This document shows, piece after piece, positions 43,078 to 52,898 of a DNA stretch of 64,000 nt. The DNA comes from Sulfurimonas sp. (lineage in GTDB: Bacteria > Campylobacterota > Campylobacteria > Campylobacterales > Sulfurimonadaceae): assembly GCF_028714655.1 (NCBI RefSeq), contig NZ_JAQTLY010000008.1:35660-99659 (forward strand). The letters run 5' to 3'. Below the pieces are notes generated by a model, which worked only from the letters and a program-made list of their open reading frames with translations, was not told the DNA's origin and searched no databases. The position numbers were made by a program, and so were the translations under genes. Each line of letters opens with the position of its first letter. The stretch's first letter is position 1.

Positions 43078-43895
43078 TATCGCGCTCTTATAAAAAGATT
43101 TTCTTCAACGCTGTTTTGCCCATACTCTTCGAGCATCCAGAGGACAAATTTTTCTGCCTCTTTATTTGTCTTTAAAAAAACCAAATTTAGTTCTCTTCTT
43201 ATCGGATAACTATGATTTTTGATATTTTCTTTGGACGGATTGACATTTTCCAAGGACAAAATTTTTATAGGCAGACCGTGTTTTACGATAGCATTGGCAG
43301 AACCTGCAGATATATAGCCGATACTATTTGGAATTCCGCCGACCCAAACCATCATATCGTTATTTGCTCCGGCTTCCCACGCCGAAGCATCTATCATCTT
43401 TGACTTGTCGCTGTTTTTTGGATTTTGCGGATGAAAAAGACCTGTATATTTTTCAAAAACAGCTAGTGTTCCACGGTCTAGTTTTTTTGAAACCAGATGA
43501 ATTTTTTCATTTTTGCCGTTTAATTTTTGCCAGTTTTTTATATTTCCTCTATAAATGTCTATGAGGTCTTTTTTTGATATATTTCTAAGCGGATTATCGT
43601 TGTTTACCAGAAAGGCTAAAGTGTCATAACCGATTGTTGCATAAGAGAGGAGGTTTTTTTCTTGCGTGGTTAAATCTCTGCTGACCATACCGATTTCTAT
43701 TTTGTTTGAAAGAAGAGAATCAACCGCATTTTGGCTACCGCCCCCGGATATGTTTAGTTTTATACCGCTCTCTTCTTTGTACTTTTGCGCAACTTGTTCG
43801 ATGATGGGCTGTATAGTCGTAGCACCGACACAGTTTAGCACCGTTTCGCCGAATAAGAGACTAAAAGGCAGTAAAAAAACTAATAAATATCTCAT
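43077..43895 (-). CDS. PstS-like periplasmic binding protein
   Basis: 272 residues with a signal peptide (YLLVFLLPFSLLFG). The phosphate-binding family fold shows in VGATTIQPIIEQVAQKYKEE, ISGGGSQNAVDSLLSNKIEI and GMVSRDL, with FLVNNDNPLRNISKKDLIDI and LDRGTLAVFEKY later. No PstCAB transporter genes are adjacent. Instead a hybrid kinase is translationally coupled, so this protein probably presents ligand (phosphate or a similar oxyanion) to the kinase. Confidence 0.85.
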   Translation of the reverse strand: MRYLLVFLLPFSLLFGETVLNCVGATTIQPIIEQVAQKYKEESGIKLNISGGGSQNAVDSLLSNKIEIGMVSRDLTTQEKNLLSYATIGYDTLAFLVNNDNPLRNISKKDLIDIYRGNIKNWQKLNGKNEKIHLVSKKLDRGTLAVFEKYTGLFHPQNPKNSDKSKMIDASAWEAGANNDMMVWVGGIPNSIGYISAGSANAIVKHGLPIKILSLENVNPSKENIKNHSYPIRRELNLVFLKTNKEAEKFVLWMLEEYGQNSVEENLFIRAR

Positions 43896-43953
43896 TTTTT
43901 ATCCAATATTAAAATCTGACCTTGCGCACTTTTTACAAAAAGTTCCTATAACA

Positions 43954-44101
43954 TTAATTGAAACCTCTGAACAATTATTGAATTAGACCCTGAATGACCA
44001 AAGGAAATGCCCTTGCGGTACAAGTTCAGGGTGACGGGTAGTTCGTCATTCCAAGCTTGACTTGGAATCTAGTTTATGATTTAATCAGAGGTTTCAATTA
44101 A
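43954..44101. mobile_element. 148 bp MITE-like element with perfect 17 bp terminal inverted repeats
   Basis: Left end TTAATTGAAACCTCTGA and right end TCAGAGGTTTCAATTAA are exact reverse complements. Inside are two nested palindromes: CCTGAA ... TTCAGG with a second hairpin CAAAGG aaatg CCCTTG at its apex, and ATTCCAAGC ttga CTTGGAAT. No reading frame is present. The right end includes the stop codon of the DsrE-like gene. A related, diverged copy in opposite orientation lies at 46178-46417. Confidence 0.75.
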
Positions 44102-44436
44102 AATGTAATTACTTTATAATCGCTTTGAAGAGCGTTTGTAAGCATCTCTCCCGTATGAGTTAGTTCAACTCCAAGTGCGCTTAATTGCTCCGATACGCCG
44201 TAATCATCACTGCAAACTACACAAACGCTGAACTTTACGCCTGTTTGCATAACTGTTTTGACTTTCTTTTGAAGCTCTTCATTTTCGGCTAAAAGCTTTG
44301 CCGATGGCCCCCAAATCATTATTGTCGCTTCATCCCAGTAACCTCGCGGCAACATTACCGAACCGTATAAAAGTATAAGTTTCTTTGCTACCTCTTCATC
44401 GGCGCTCGACCATACTATAAGAAGTTTGTTTTTCAT
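44098..44436 (-). CDS. DsrE-family protein
   Basis: A 112-residue small cytoplasmic protein of DsrE type: LLIVWSSADEEVAKKLILLYG, ATIMIWGPSAKLLAENEELQ, and KFSVCVVCSDDYGVSEQLSALG with a CxxC-like pair. Such proteins often accompany sulfur metabolism. It follows metY by one base. The stop codon lies within the MITE end, so the insertion sits at the extreme 3' edge and may have supplied the present stop. Confidence 0.78.
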   Translation of the reverse strand: MKNKLLIVWSSADEEVAKKLILLYGSVMLPRGYWDEATIMIWGPSAKLLAENEELQKKVKTVMQTGVKFSVCVVCSDDYGVSEQLSALGVELTHTGEMLTNALQSDYKVITF

Positions 44437-44437
44437 T

Positions 44438-45703
44438 TTATGCCTCCAACGCTTGTTTCATATCTGCGATGAGGTCTGTTGCACTCTCTAAACCGCATGA
44501 GATACGGATAAGTCCCGCCGGTACGCCGCAAGCTTTTAGCTCTTCATCGCTTAACTGTTGATGCGTGGTTGAAGCAGGATGAGTGATGATAGATTTTGAA
44601 TCTCCGATATTTACTACCAAAGAGTAGAGCTTTGTAGCATTTACTATTTTTGTAGCTTCGGTAAGAGATGCCACTTCAAAGCTTAAAAGCCCGCTGCACG
44701 CCCCGCCCTCAAAATATTTTTGAGCATTTTTATAGTTTGCATTGCTCTTTAATCCGGGATAGTTTACTTTTTTAACTTTCGGGTGAGCTTCTAAAAACTC
44801 TGCAAGTTCAAGTGCATTTTTTGAGTGTTCACGCATACGAAGAGAGAGAGTTTCCATCCCTTGGATAAATAGCCATGAGTTAAACGGAGATAAAACGGCA
44901 CCCAAATCTCTTGAAAGAGAGAGTCTTGCTCTAAGAGTGTAGGGCGGCAGATTTGTATCTACATATACAAGTCCGTGGTAAGATGCATCCGGTTTGTTAA
45001 AATGTTCATAGCGAGGATTTGCGCGAAGTTTTTCAACCAAACCTTTTCTCTCGACTAAAATTCCTCCGATTGCAAGACCTTGACCTGTTGTATATTTGCT
45101 TGCACTATGAACCGTGATATCGGCTCCATGCTCAAACGGACGACATAAAATAGGAGTTGCAACCGTGTTATCTACTACCGTTAGGATGCCGTATCTGTTG
45201 GCGATTGCAGTAATTGCCTCAATGTCTGCTACATCAATGCTGGGATTTGTTAAAGACTCAAAAAAGATAACTTTTGTTTTTTCATCTATGAGAGCTTCAA
45301 GAGATGCCATGTTATGAACATCAAAATATCTTGCCTCAATGCCGAATCTCTTAAGTGTGTGAGTATTTAAGGTTAAACTTCCGCCGTAGAGCTGTTTTGC
45401 ACAAACTATATTGTCACCCGCTTCGGCAGCATTAGCGATAGCAAAAAAGATAGCGCTCATTCCGCTTGAAGTTGCAAGCGCGGCTTCACCGCCCTCAAGC
45501 ATTGCAAATCTTTTTTCAAAAACATCGGTGGTCGGGTTGTTAAGACGAGTGTATATATTTCCCAACTCTTTAAGAGAGAAGAGATCCGCAGCATGCTGAG
45601 CGTCGCGAAATTCATAAGCCGTTGTTTGATAAATAGGGACAACCATAGTCCCCTGCGAATCTTTTGTATAGCCGCCGTGGAGCGCTATCGTTTGTAAATC
45701 CAT
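44438..45703 (-). CDS. metY: O-acetylhomoserine sulfhydrylase
   Basis: A 421-residue Cys/Met-metabolism PLP enzyme that converts O-acetylhomoserine and sulfide to homocysteine. It has YTRLNNPTTDVFEKRFAMLE, the glycine-loop ALATSSGMSAIFFA, cofactor Asp in VVDNTVATP and Schiff-base Lys in SASKYTTGQG. The internal insertion after the Lys (about residues 225-265) and the length suit MetY over MetB. It works after MetX (38.6 kb). Confidence 0.93.
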   Translation of the reverse strand: MDLQTIALHGGYTKDSQGTMVVPIYQTTAYEFRDAQHAADLFSLKELGNIYTRLNNPTTDVFEKRFAMLEGGEAALATSSGMSAIFFAIANAAEAGDNIVCAKQLYGGSLTLNTHTLKRFGIEARYFDVHNMASLEALIDEKTKVIFFESLTNPSIDVADIEAITAIANRYGILTVVDNTVATPILCRPFEHGADITVHSASKYTTGQGLAIGGILVERKGLVEKLRANPRYEHFNKPDASYHGLVYVDTNLPPYTLRARLSLSRDLGAVLSPFNSWLFIQGMETLSLRMREHSKNALELAEFLEAHPKVKKVNYPGLKSNANYKNAQKYFEGGACSGLLSFEVASLTEATKIVNATKLYSLVVNIGDSKSIITHPASTTHQQLSDEELKACGVPAGLIRISCGLESATDLIADMKQALEA

Positions 45704-45771
45704 CTTTTGTTGCCTTTTTTAAAAATATTTTATTTCATCTGATAAAATATTGTATCAAAAGATAACTAAAA

Positions 45772-46158
45772 TTATTTTATTAGACCCTTTGCCCACTCTT
45801 GCATGATTTGATGAATCTCCTCTCTTGGAGCCTCCATAAACTCTATGACAATCTTATCTTTAAACTCACAAATACCGATGCTTCTTGGTCTAAGAGCTAA
45901 AACTTTCGTGTTTGGAATAGAAGGTCCAAAACAAAAAATGATATTTCTGGCATCAAGTATCCCATCTGCAATTTCACCCTCTAATGCTTTTGTATGCGCA
46001 TAGTGGTCAAACAGAGCGATAAACTTTGCTACGGGATGTTTCTCTATCTTGTCTTTAAAGTATGCAGCTACTTCATCCATGCTTGAGACTCTCATCTCTT
46101 CTTTTAACAGCTCTAGGCTATAAATCGGGTATCTATCCATAAAAATTATTTTTTTCAT
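45772..46158 (-). CDS. Conserved protein of unknown function
   Basis: A 128-residue soluble protein: MKKIIFMDRYPIYSLELLKE, then HPVAKFIALFDHYAHTKALE, LDARNIIFCFGPSIPNTKVL and ALRPRSIGICEFKDKIVIEF. The alternating strands and helices and the FDHYAHT motif look like a small ligand-binding fold, but I cannot name a function. It is a single gene with RBS AAAGGA; a palindrome-rich spacer lies upstream. Confidence 0.7.
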   Translation of the reverse strand: MKKIIFMDRYPIYSLELLKEEMRVSSMDEVAAYFKDKIEKHPVAKFIALFDHYAHTKALEGEIADGILDARNIIFCFGPSIPNTKVLALRPRSIGICEFKDKIVIEFMEAPREEIHQIMQEWAKGLIK

Positions 46159-46177
46159 TTTTTTCCTTTGTATAATA

Positions 46178-46417
46178 AATTAAAACCTCTGACTAAATTA
46201 TAAACTAGATTCCAAGTCAAGCTTGGAATGACGAACTGCCCGAATGACGAACTGCCCGAATGACGAGCTGTCCGAATGACGAGCTGTCCGTCACCCTGAA
46301 CTTGATTCAGGGTCTAGCTTGGAATGACGAATTGTCCGTAACTCTGAACTTGTACCACAAGGGTATTTCCTTCGGTCATTCAGGGTCTAGCCAGATATTT
46401 ATTTAGAGAGTTCAATT
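46178..46417. repeat. Diverged, expanded MITE copy with 16 bp tandem repeat
   Basis: Reverse-oriented relative of the element at 43954-44101. It starts ATTAAAACCTCTGA and ends GAGAGTTCAATT. Between the palindromes GATTCCAAGTCAAGCTTGGA and ACCCTGAA cttga TTCAGGGT, a 16-base unit GAATGACGAACTGCCC is repeated four times (46226-46289); the last two copies read GAATGACGAGCTGTCC. The nested CAAGGG ... TTCCTTCGG apex is also present (about 46345-46380). Confidence 0.75.
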
Positions 46418-46444
46418 TTACAAAATTTGCTTTAGACAAAATCT

Positions 46445-47407
46445 CTACTCCTGAATGCAAATCTCTTTTTTTCTTATATGCACTATAGTTTGGTAAGTTA
46501 CGATAGATACTATAACCGTTACTGCACTCACCATTATATATGAAAAAATCAGCAAAGATATCTCTTTGCTCCGGTTATACATAAGCATAGCGCTAATTGC
46601 CATCGCCGCTAGCGGAAACACAAATGCCCACCAAGATATAAAAAACTTTATTTTTATAAAATTTTTGTACATAAATGCAACTAAAATCGTAAAAAACAGG
46701 GCTAGATTAAAAAGCATAAGAGCAAAAGTGTCAATTACGCCAAACATCTTAAAATATGCTATAAAACCCACAGCCGGAGGAGCAATCAGTATAAAAAGCG
46801 TAGGCATAAATTTTACACTCATTTGATTGTGAAATATAATCCTGTTTAAAATAATAGCAAACAAAACTATCCAAAAAAACATTCCGACGCTAAAAAAGTA
46901 CATCAGCAGACCCAAATCCGCAAAACCGACTCCGCCGATGGGCACTAAAACATTGCCGACTATGGGTATAAACCATGCCGGATTTGAGTGGTCAAGCTGC
47001 TGATTTTGATTTATCCAAAAAGAGACGGTGTGCATAGTCAAGTAAAAGTGCAAAATAGTTCCCCCGTACCAACAAACGGCACTTACAAGAGAAAAATTTT
47101 CTTTGTAAATGATAGAGAGCATTAGCATAGATATAGATACGGCGGCAAAAAAGTTGATTCTCACTGGGTGTGAAAATTCGCTTTTAACCGCTGTTTTGTA
47201 CTTTGAAAATTTTCTTATGTAAACGGATGAAACAACGATAAAGACAATCGTAGTAATATACATAAGCACTTCGCCTATAATGGAGGGGAAGTTTAGCCAA
47301 AGAGCAGCTTTTTGGTATGTAATAGTAAGCCCGCTTAAACCCATAACAACCGCATACATCATAATCGGAAAAAATTTAAGTCTGCTTTGCTTTTCCGTAA
47401 TTTCCAT
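46445..47407 (-). CDS. SLAC1/TehA-family membrane channel or transporter
   Basis: A 320-residue integral membrane protein with about ten hydrophobic helices. The first is FFPIMMYAVVMGLSGLTITY; others include HSNPAWFIPIVGNVLVPIGG and FMPTLFILIAPPAVGFIAYF, which are hallmark positions of the TDT/SLAC1 family. Members move anions such as tellurite, sulfite or C4-dicarboxylates. Substrate is undetermined. It is divergent from the glycine-zipper gene. Confidence 0.85.
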   Translation of the reverse strand: MEITEKQSRLKFFPIMMYAVVMGLSGLTITYQKAALWLNFPSIIGEVLMYITTIVFIVVSSVYIRKFSKYKTAVKSEFSHPVRINFFAAVSISMLMLSIIYKENFSLVSAVCWYGGTILHFYLTMHTVSFWINQNQQLDHSNPAWFIPIVGNVLVPIGGVGFADLGLLMYFFSVGMFFWIVLFAIILNRIIFHNQMSVKFMPTLFILIAPPAVGFIAYFKMFGVIDTFALMLFNLALFFTILVAFMYKNFIKIKFFISWWAFVFPLAAMAISAMLMYNRSKEISLLIFSYIMVSAVTVIVSIVTYQTIVHIRKKEICIQE

Positions 47408-47530
47408 ATTAGCCTCTTATTATCAATAGTTATAATTTTTATAAATTTTACTGTTTTTTATAATAAAAGTCAATAATTTTTATAATGAAAATCAATAATA
47501 TAGCGATTAAATATTATTCTGTTTGTATGG

Positions 47531-47536
47531 TACAAT
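47531..47536 (+). promoter_or_regulatory. Extended -10 before glycine-zipper gene
   Basis: TGG-TACAAT, 26 bases before the ATG, with RBS GAGGAGAG between. Confidence 0.45.
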
Positions 47537-47561
47537 TTTGAAATAGAACAGAGGAGAGATT

Positions 47562-48002
47562 ATGAAATCTATTCGTTTATTTGTAGCTGCTTTGATGGCA
47601 AGCAGTTATATGCATGCAGGCGATATTGACGGTAATACCGTAGTTGGCGGTGCGCTCGGTGCCGCGGCAGGTTCTGCGGTAGGTTCTGCCATCGGCGGGA
47701 AAGAGGGCGCAATTATAGGTGCAGGTGCCGGCGGTGTTATCGGAGCGGCTATTGCAAGCGATAGAGAACCAAGAAGATATGATCAAGAAAGAGTTATTAT
47801 ACGAGATAGAGGTGATAACCCTAATGTACATTATGATCAGGGAAGGCATCTGGGACATTATAAAAAGAAACATAAAAATAAATATAAATATGAGCATAAT
47901 CGCGACCGCGACAATTATCGTGATTATGACCGTAATCGTGAACGATATTATGAACACGATCGCGGTTATGACCGTGACCGTTACCGCGGGAGAGAGTGGT
48001 AA
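47562..48002 (+). CDS. Exported glycine-zipper protein with Arg/Asp/Tyr-rich tail
   Basis: 146 residues. A signal peptide (LFVAALMASSYMHAG) is followed by a double glycine zipper (VVGGALGAAAGSAVGSAIGG, KEGAIIGAGAGGVIGAAIAS) of the kind that inserts into the envelope. The low-complexity tail is rich in R, D, Y and H (NRDRDNYRDYDRNRERYYEH). It is probably an outer-membrane or periplasmic structural protein. The tail comes from imperfect CGTGACCGTTAC-like repeats and may vary in length. Confidence 0.75.
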   Translation: MKSIRLFVAALMASSYMHAGDIDGNTVVGGALGAAAGSAVGSAIGGKEGAIIGAGAGGVIGAAIASDREPRRYDQERVIIRDRGDNPNVHYDQGRHLGHYKKKHKNKYKYEHNRDRDNYRDYDRNRERYYEHDRGYDRDRYRGREW

Positions 48003-48030
48003 AAATAATTTAATTTTGAGGAACAAATAT

Positions 48031-48136
48031 AGATTGCTTCGTCGCTTAACTCCTCGCAATGACAGTCATCGGATTGACTTATTGTCATTGAGATGGTTAC
48101 ACTAGTATGTCATTGCGAGCGAAGCGCGGCAATCTA
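48031..48136. repeat. Palindromic dispersed repeat (about 106 bp)
   Basis: Ends AGATTGC ... GCAATCT are inverted. Inside lie CGCAATGAC ... GTCATTGCG, also inverted, around an unpaired centre of about 40 bases. This is the same repeat family as the one inside mod at 15897. It sits between convergent genes. Confidence 0.8.
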
Positions 48137-48142
48137 GTTTAA

Positions 48143-49612
<1,470 letters not shown>

Positions 49613-49694
49613 TTATAAATTCTTTGGATTATAGCCTTTTTGTGGTTAAAAAGAGGTAAAGCAATTCAGTAATAAAATCGAAACGGAAAAAGTG

Positions 49695-49700
49695 TATAAT
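49695..49700 (+). promoter_or_regulatory. -10 element before RMD1-like gene
   Basis: TATAAT directly preceded by TG, about 37 bases before ATG 49737, in the gap divergent from guaB. Confidence 0.5.
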
Positions 49701-49736
49701 AGAGCAAGAAAATTAATAACACTTTAAGGCTGTAAA

Positions 49737-50537
49737 ATGGAATCAAAAGTGCTGTTTGTATCGGTAGAAATACCGACAATCATAACTAAAAACGATTTGG
49801 AAAAAGAGTTTCCGGGACTTATTTTAACAACTATAGAAAAGTCGCTTGTAGGCGAAATTGCAAATGACAAGTTTATATTTACCACTTCCTTTGGAGTTAT
49901 CACATTCTGCAATTTCAGTCACGATGAGATAAAGTCGTTTTTACATAGACTTAAAATCAAAGAGGCGCCGCACTATCAAACGGCACTTGTAAACCAAGAC
50001 TATCCGATGATTATAGATGCGCTTTATGAAAAGCCGCTTATAGATACACATACCATCAAGTACAATAAATTTAACAAATCCGTAGCTTCCATAATTTCTC
50101 TTGCACTATCTCAAAGCGTCGGGCTTGAGATAAGAGAAAAATCACTGGAAAACAAGATGCAAGAGAGCAAAAAACTCTATGATAGAATAGAAAATATTAA
50201 AGCAAACGATAGAAAAAATCTTATGAGCTTTGCCGTCGGTATAGCAAAAGAGAGATTTGAGATACTTAGTCAGCTATATCTGTTGGATAAGCCGGATATT
50301 GTTTGGGATGATATAGAACTTGAGTCGCTTTACAATCAGCTTGCACTTCAACTTGAGCTAAAGTCAAGATTTGAAGTCGTAGAGTATAAAATATCTTTTT
50401 TAAAAGAGTCCGTAGAGTTTATAACGGACAGGGTAAATCAAAAATCGAGTGAATTTTTGGAGTGGATTATCATCTGCTTGATTGTAATAGAGATACTTTT
50501 TTCAACCTACGAGTATATTATCAAGCCGAATTTTTAG
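49737..50537 (+). CDS. RMD1/YagE-family (DUF155) membrane-anchored protein
   Basis: 266 residues. The N-terminal soluble part has the family's FTTSFGVITFCNFSHDEI strand pair. A central helical region (IISLALSQSVGLEIREKSLE) and the C-terminal NQKSSEFLEWIIICLIVIEI transmembrane anchor follow. The family includes yeast RMD1 and YagE; the bacterial role is unknown. It is convergent with the DUF1003 gene. Confidence 0.8.
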   Translation: MESKVLFVSVEIPTIITKNDLEKEFPGLILTTIEKSLVGEIANDKFIFTTSFGVITFCNFSHDEIKSFLHRLKIKEAPHYQTALVNQDYPMIIDALYEKPLIDTHTIKYNKFNKSVASIISLALSQSVGLEIREKSLENKMQESKKLYDRIENIKANDRKNLMSFAVGIAKERFEILSQLYLLDKPDIVWDDIELESLYNQLALQLELKSRFEVVEYKISFLKESVEFITDRVNQKSSEFLEWIIICLIVIEILFSTYEYIIKPNF

Positions 50538-50551
50538 GTGCCGGTAATAAT

Positions 50552-51274
50552 TTAATTATTTTCCGGTGCTGTTTTACTGGCATTTAGCTCAGATAGCAAT
50601 TCAAGTTGGAGTTCTTGTATTTGCACTAGGCGATTCCATTGGTTTGAAAGAAGGTGATCTACTTTTTCATGCAGATGCCTGATTTCTAGTTCAGCTTTAA
50701 GGTTTATCTGATAATCATGCTGCGATCGAATACGATCTTTTGCTTCCTGACGATTTTGACTCATCATAATAATCGGCGCCTGAATTGCTGCAAGACACGA
50801 GAGAATAAGATTTAGAAATATAAAAGGGTATGGATCAAGCGGATGTGATATAAACATAAATGAATTTACCGCAATCCAAATTAAGAGAAAAATAGCAAAG
50901 CTGATGAGAAACACCCAACTGCCGCCAAAAGCAGCAATTTTATCAGCCATTTGTTCACCAAACGACCATTTACCTTCAAATTTTGATTCAATATCAAAAG
51001 AGAGAAGTTCATGCTCTTTAAGGCTGCGAACTACATCTTGTTCTAGGGAAGATAGTTCACCGTTTTCAGATTCGAGCAGTGAATGAAGATAGTTTTCTCT
51101 AAATTCAGCTAAATCGGTTTTGCAAATAAAGCTTTCCGTTGACCAGTTTGGGTAAGACTTTACTATTTCTGCCGCTATCTCTTTTCGTATCAATTCCCCT
51201 GAAACAATATCTTTTGTAAGAAAAGATTTTTTGCAGATAACGCAAGTTTTTTTAAGAGCGTTAATTGATGTCAT
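50552..51274 (-). CDS. DUF1003-family membrane protein
   Basis: About 240 residues from ATG 51274 (RBS AAAGG); the frame continues 17 codons upstream into the neighbouring gene. A cytoplasmic N-terminal part begins with a possible zinc pair (TCVICKKSF). The DUF1003 core follows: ADKIAAFGGSWVFLISFAIF, then FMFISHPLDPYPFIFLNLIL and MMSQNRQEAKDR, with two membrane helices. A C-terminal coiled coil follows. Function unknown. Confidence 0.85.
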   Translation of the reverse strand: MTSINALKKTCVICKKSFLTKDIVSGELIRKEIAAEIVKSYPNWSTESFICKTDLAEFRENYLHSLLESENGELSSLEQDVVRSLKEHELLSFDIESKFEGKWSFGEQMADKIAAFGGSWVFLISFAIFLLIWIAVNSFMFISHPLDPYPFIFLNLILSCLAAIQAPIIMMSQNRQEAKDRIRSQHDYQINLKAELEIRHLHEKVDHLLSNQWNRLVQIQELQLELLSELNASKTAPENN

Positions 51275-51294
51275 AGCTAACCTTTCTTTTTTAG

Positions 51295-51579
51295 TTAATT
51301 TTGATTTATTTTTCCAATAGCGCAAGAAATGAAACTTTTAGCTTTTAAACCACCTTTTGTAAATGTTCCAAGCTCTTCATCTTCAACAGGATAACCGAGA
51401 GATTTTATTTTTTTGCGAAAACTTTTTTCTGCTTCTTCATCTTTTACCTCAAGCGTGATAACTATCGGTTCTTGCATCAAGTCAACGACAACTTCGCCAA
51501 ACTCATCTTTTAGAGCCTCTTTTATAGTGTTTGTACATCCGCCGCATTTGACATTTAGTACTTTGAAACTTTTTTGCAT
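51295..51579 (-). CDS. Heavy-metal-associated domain protein
   Basis: About 94 residues from ATG 51579, which follows AAAGGT; an ATG six codons earlier is less well placed. An HMA fold with metal-binding VKCGGCTNTI (CxxC) is followed by a C-terminal extension containing another Cys (FISCAIGKI). It could be a copper or other soft-metal chaperone, or a degenerate relative. Start of an operon with the DUF1003 gene, 20 bases apart. Confidence 0.8.
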   Translation of the reverse strand: MQKSFKVLNVKCGGCTNTIKEALKDEFGEVVVDLMQEPIVITLEVKDEEAEKSFRKKIKSLGYPVEDEELGTFTKGGLKAKSFISCAIGKINQN

Positions 51580-51613
51580 AATTTTACCTTTGAACAAGAG
51601 TATAGAAATAATT

Positions 51614-51797
51614 TTATAAAAAATTTCTCATAACTGCCATAGACGAACTTTTAAATCCGAATCTTTCGTATAGCTTTTGAGCATTTTTATTTGTATTGTC
51701 GGTAAGAAGAGTCACTCTTTTTATATTGTTCTCTTTGCAATATTGTAGCACATAAGAAAGAAGTTTTTTTGCTATTTGTATTTTCTTATTTCAAAGC
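51614..51797 (-). pseudogene. C-terminal fragment of a GNAT acetyltransferase
   Basis: The minus strand reads IAKKLLSYVLQYCKENNIKR, VTLLTDNTNKNAQKLYERFG, FKSSSMAVMRNFL then stop: the acetyl-CoA site and last strands of a GNAT fold. Upstream the frame is lost at about 51797 and no N-terminal half is present. Remnant gene between the HMA gene and the cyclase gene. Confidence 0.75.
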
Positions 51798-51828
51798 TTT
51801 TGCTTTTAAGCCAGATAACAATTATAAG

Positions 51829-52677
51829 TTAATTTACTAGATTTTTACCCATCTCCTTTGATAGATATAACGCTTTATCGGCTTTGGCTATTATACTCTC
51901 TATTGTATCTTTGGCTTCAATTTCAGCAACGCCGAAACTGGCAGTTTTATATCCGATTGTATCGAATTTATAAGATGATAATCCGATGCGCAATCGTTCT
52001 GCCATCTCTTTTGCTTGTATATAAGATGTTTGCGGTAATAAAATGAGAAACTCTTCTCCGCCCCATCTGCCGATACGGTCATTGGAACGAATTAGTGTTT
52101 GAAAAATCTCAGATAGTTTTTTTAATACTTCATCACCTACCTGATGCCCATAATTATCATTAATCTGTTTGAAATCATCAACATCAACCATAATTACGGA
52201 AAAAGATTTTTTATATAGCCGTGATTCATTTATAAATAATTGAGTAAGTTCTTCAATTGTGTAGCGATTAAATAAGCCTGTAAGTGCATCAATTTTTGCA
52301 AGTGTTTCAAATAATGCTTCATTTGTAATATTTTGCTGTATTGCTTGGTATCCGACTATACATTCATTATTGAAAATAGGTTCAATATGAACATCAATCC
52401 AGTATGATTCTTTATTTTTAGTACAATTTCTCATGCGTCCGTGCCAAGGTTTTCCTTGCATTATCGTTGCCCATAAATCTTTATATATTTCATTTGATGT
52501 ATCCGGATGTCGAAGAATTGTATGTTTTTTACCTAGTAGATCTTTTTGTGTATATCCGGTCATTTTGCAAAATGCAGGACTAACATATGTAATTACTCCA
52601 TTAGTATTCGTGATAGAAGTTGATACATATTTTTCTAATATTGAAAGGTATTGTTGAAAGTATATACTTGTAATCAT
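51829..52677 (-). CDS. PAS-GGDEF diguanylate cyclase
   Basis: 282 residues with no membrane segment. An N-terminal PAS domain (ITNTNGVITYVSPAFCKMTG, GKPWHGRMRNCTKNKESYW) is followed by a GGDEF domain with active-site GRWGGEEF and substrate residues in VDVDDFKQINDNYGHQVGD. It makes cyclic-di-GMP. There is no RxxD inhibitory site directly before GGEEF, so product inhibition may be absent. A GNAT remnant follows. Confidence 0.92.
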   Translation of the reverse strand: MITSIYFQQYLSILEKYVSTSITNTNGVITYVSPAFCKMTGYTQKDLLGKKHTILRHPDTSNEIYKDLWATIMQGKPWHGRMRNCTKNKESYWIDVHIEPIFNNECIVGYQAIQQNITNEALFETLAKIDALTGLFNRYTIEELTQLFINESRLYKKSFSVIMVDVDDFKQINDNYGHQVGDEVLKKLSEIFQTLIRSNDRIGRWGGEEFLILLPQTSYIQAKEMAERLRIGLSSYKFDTIGYKTASFGVAEIEAKDTIESIIAKADKALYLSKEMGKNLVN

Positions 52678-52825
52678 TTTATAATTAACCTATGTTTCAA
52701 ATATATGCGCAATATGTATAATCTAGTAACGAAATAGATATCGTTGATTTTTTTGATATTATTCAACAGAATTCCAGAAAAAGTACTTTCTTTTGTATGT
52801 TATATATAATTTATTTTATTTATTG

Positions 52826-52891
52826 ACTTGTTATGACAAGTTGCACAAAAAATTATATCTTAATAAACTTTACAACTTCTTATAACGAGTT
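52826..52891. promoter_or_regulatory. Two operator-like palindromes upstream of the XRE gene
   Basis: ACTTGT tatg ACAAGT (52826-52841) is a perfect inverted repeat, and CAACT ... AGTTG (about 52873-52891) a second. The first covers the earlier in-frame ATG at 52833, making that an unlikely start, while both fit autoregulation by the XRE protein. Confidence 0.55.
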
Positions 52892-52898
52892 GGTACAG

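Noticed and set aside
46226..46289. Possible CRISPR array
   Set aside because: The 16-base units are directly adjacent with no spacers and no cas genes are present; it is a tandem expansion.
47577..48059. 160-codon minus-strand frame opposite the glycine-zipper gene
   Set aside because: It mirrors the repetitive tail, giving runs of Ile/Val/Thr; no start signal and no family resemblance.
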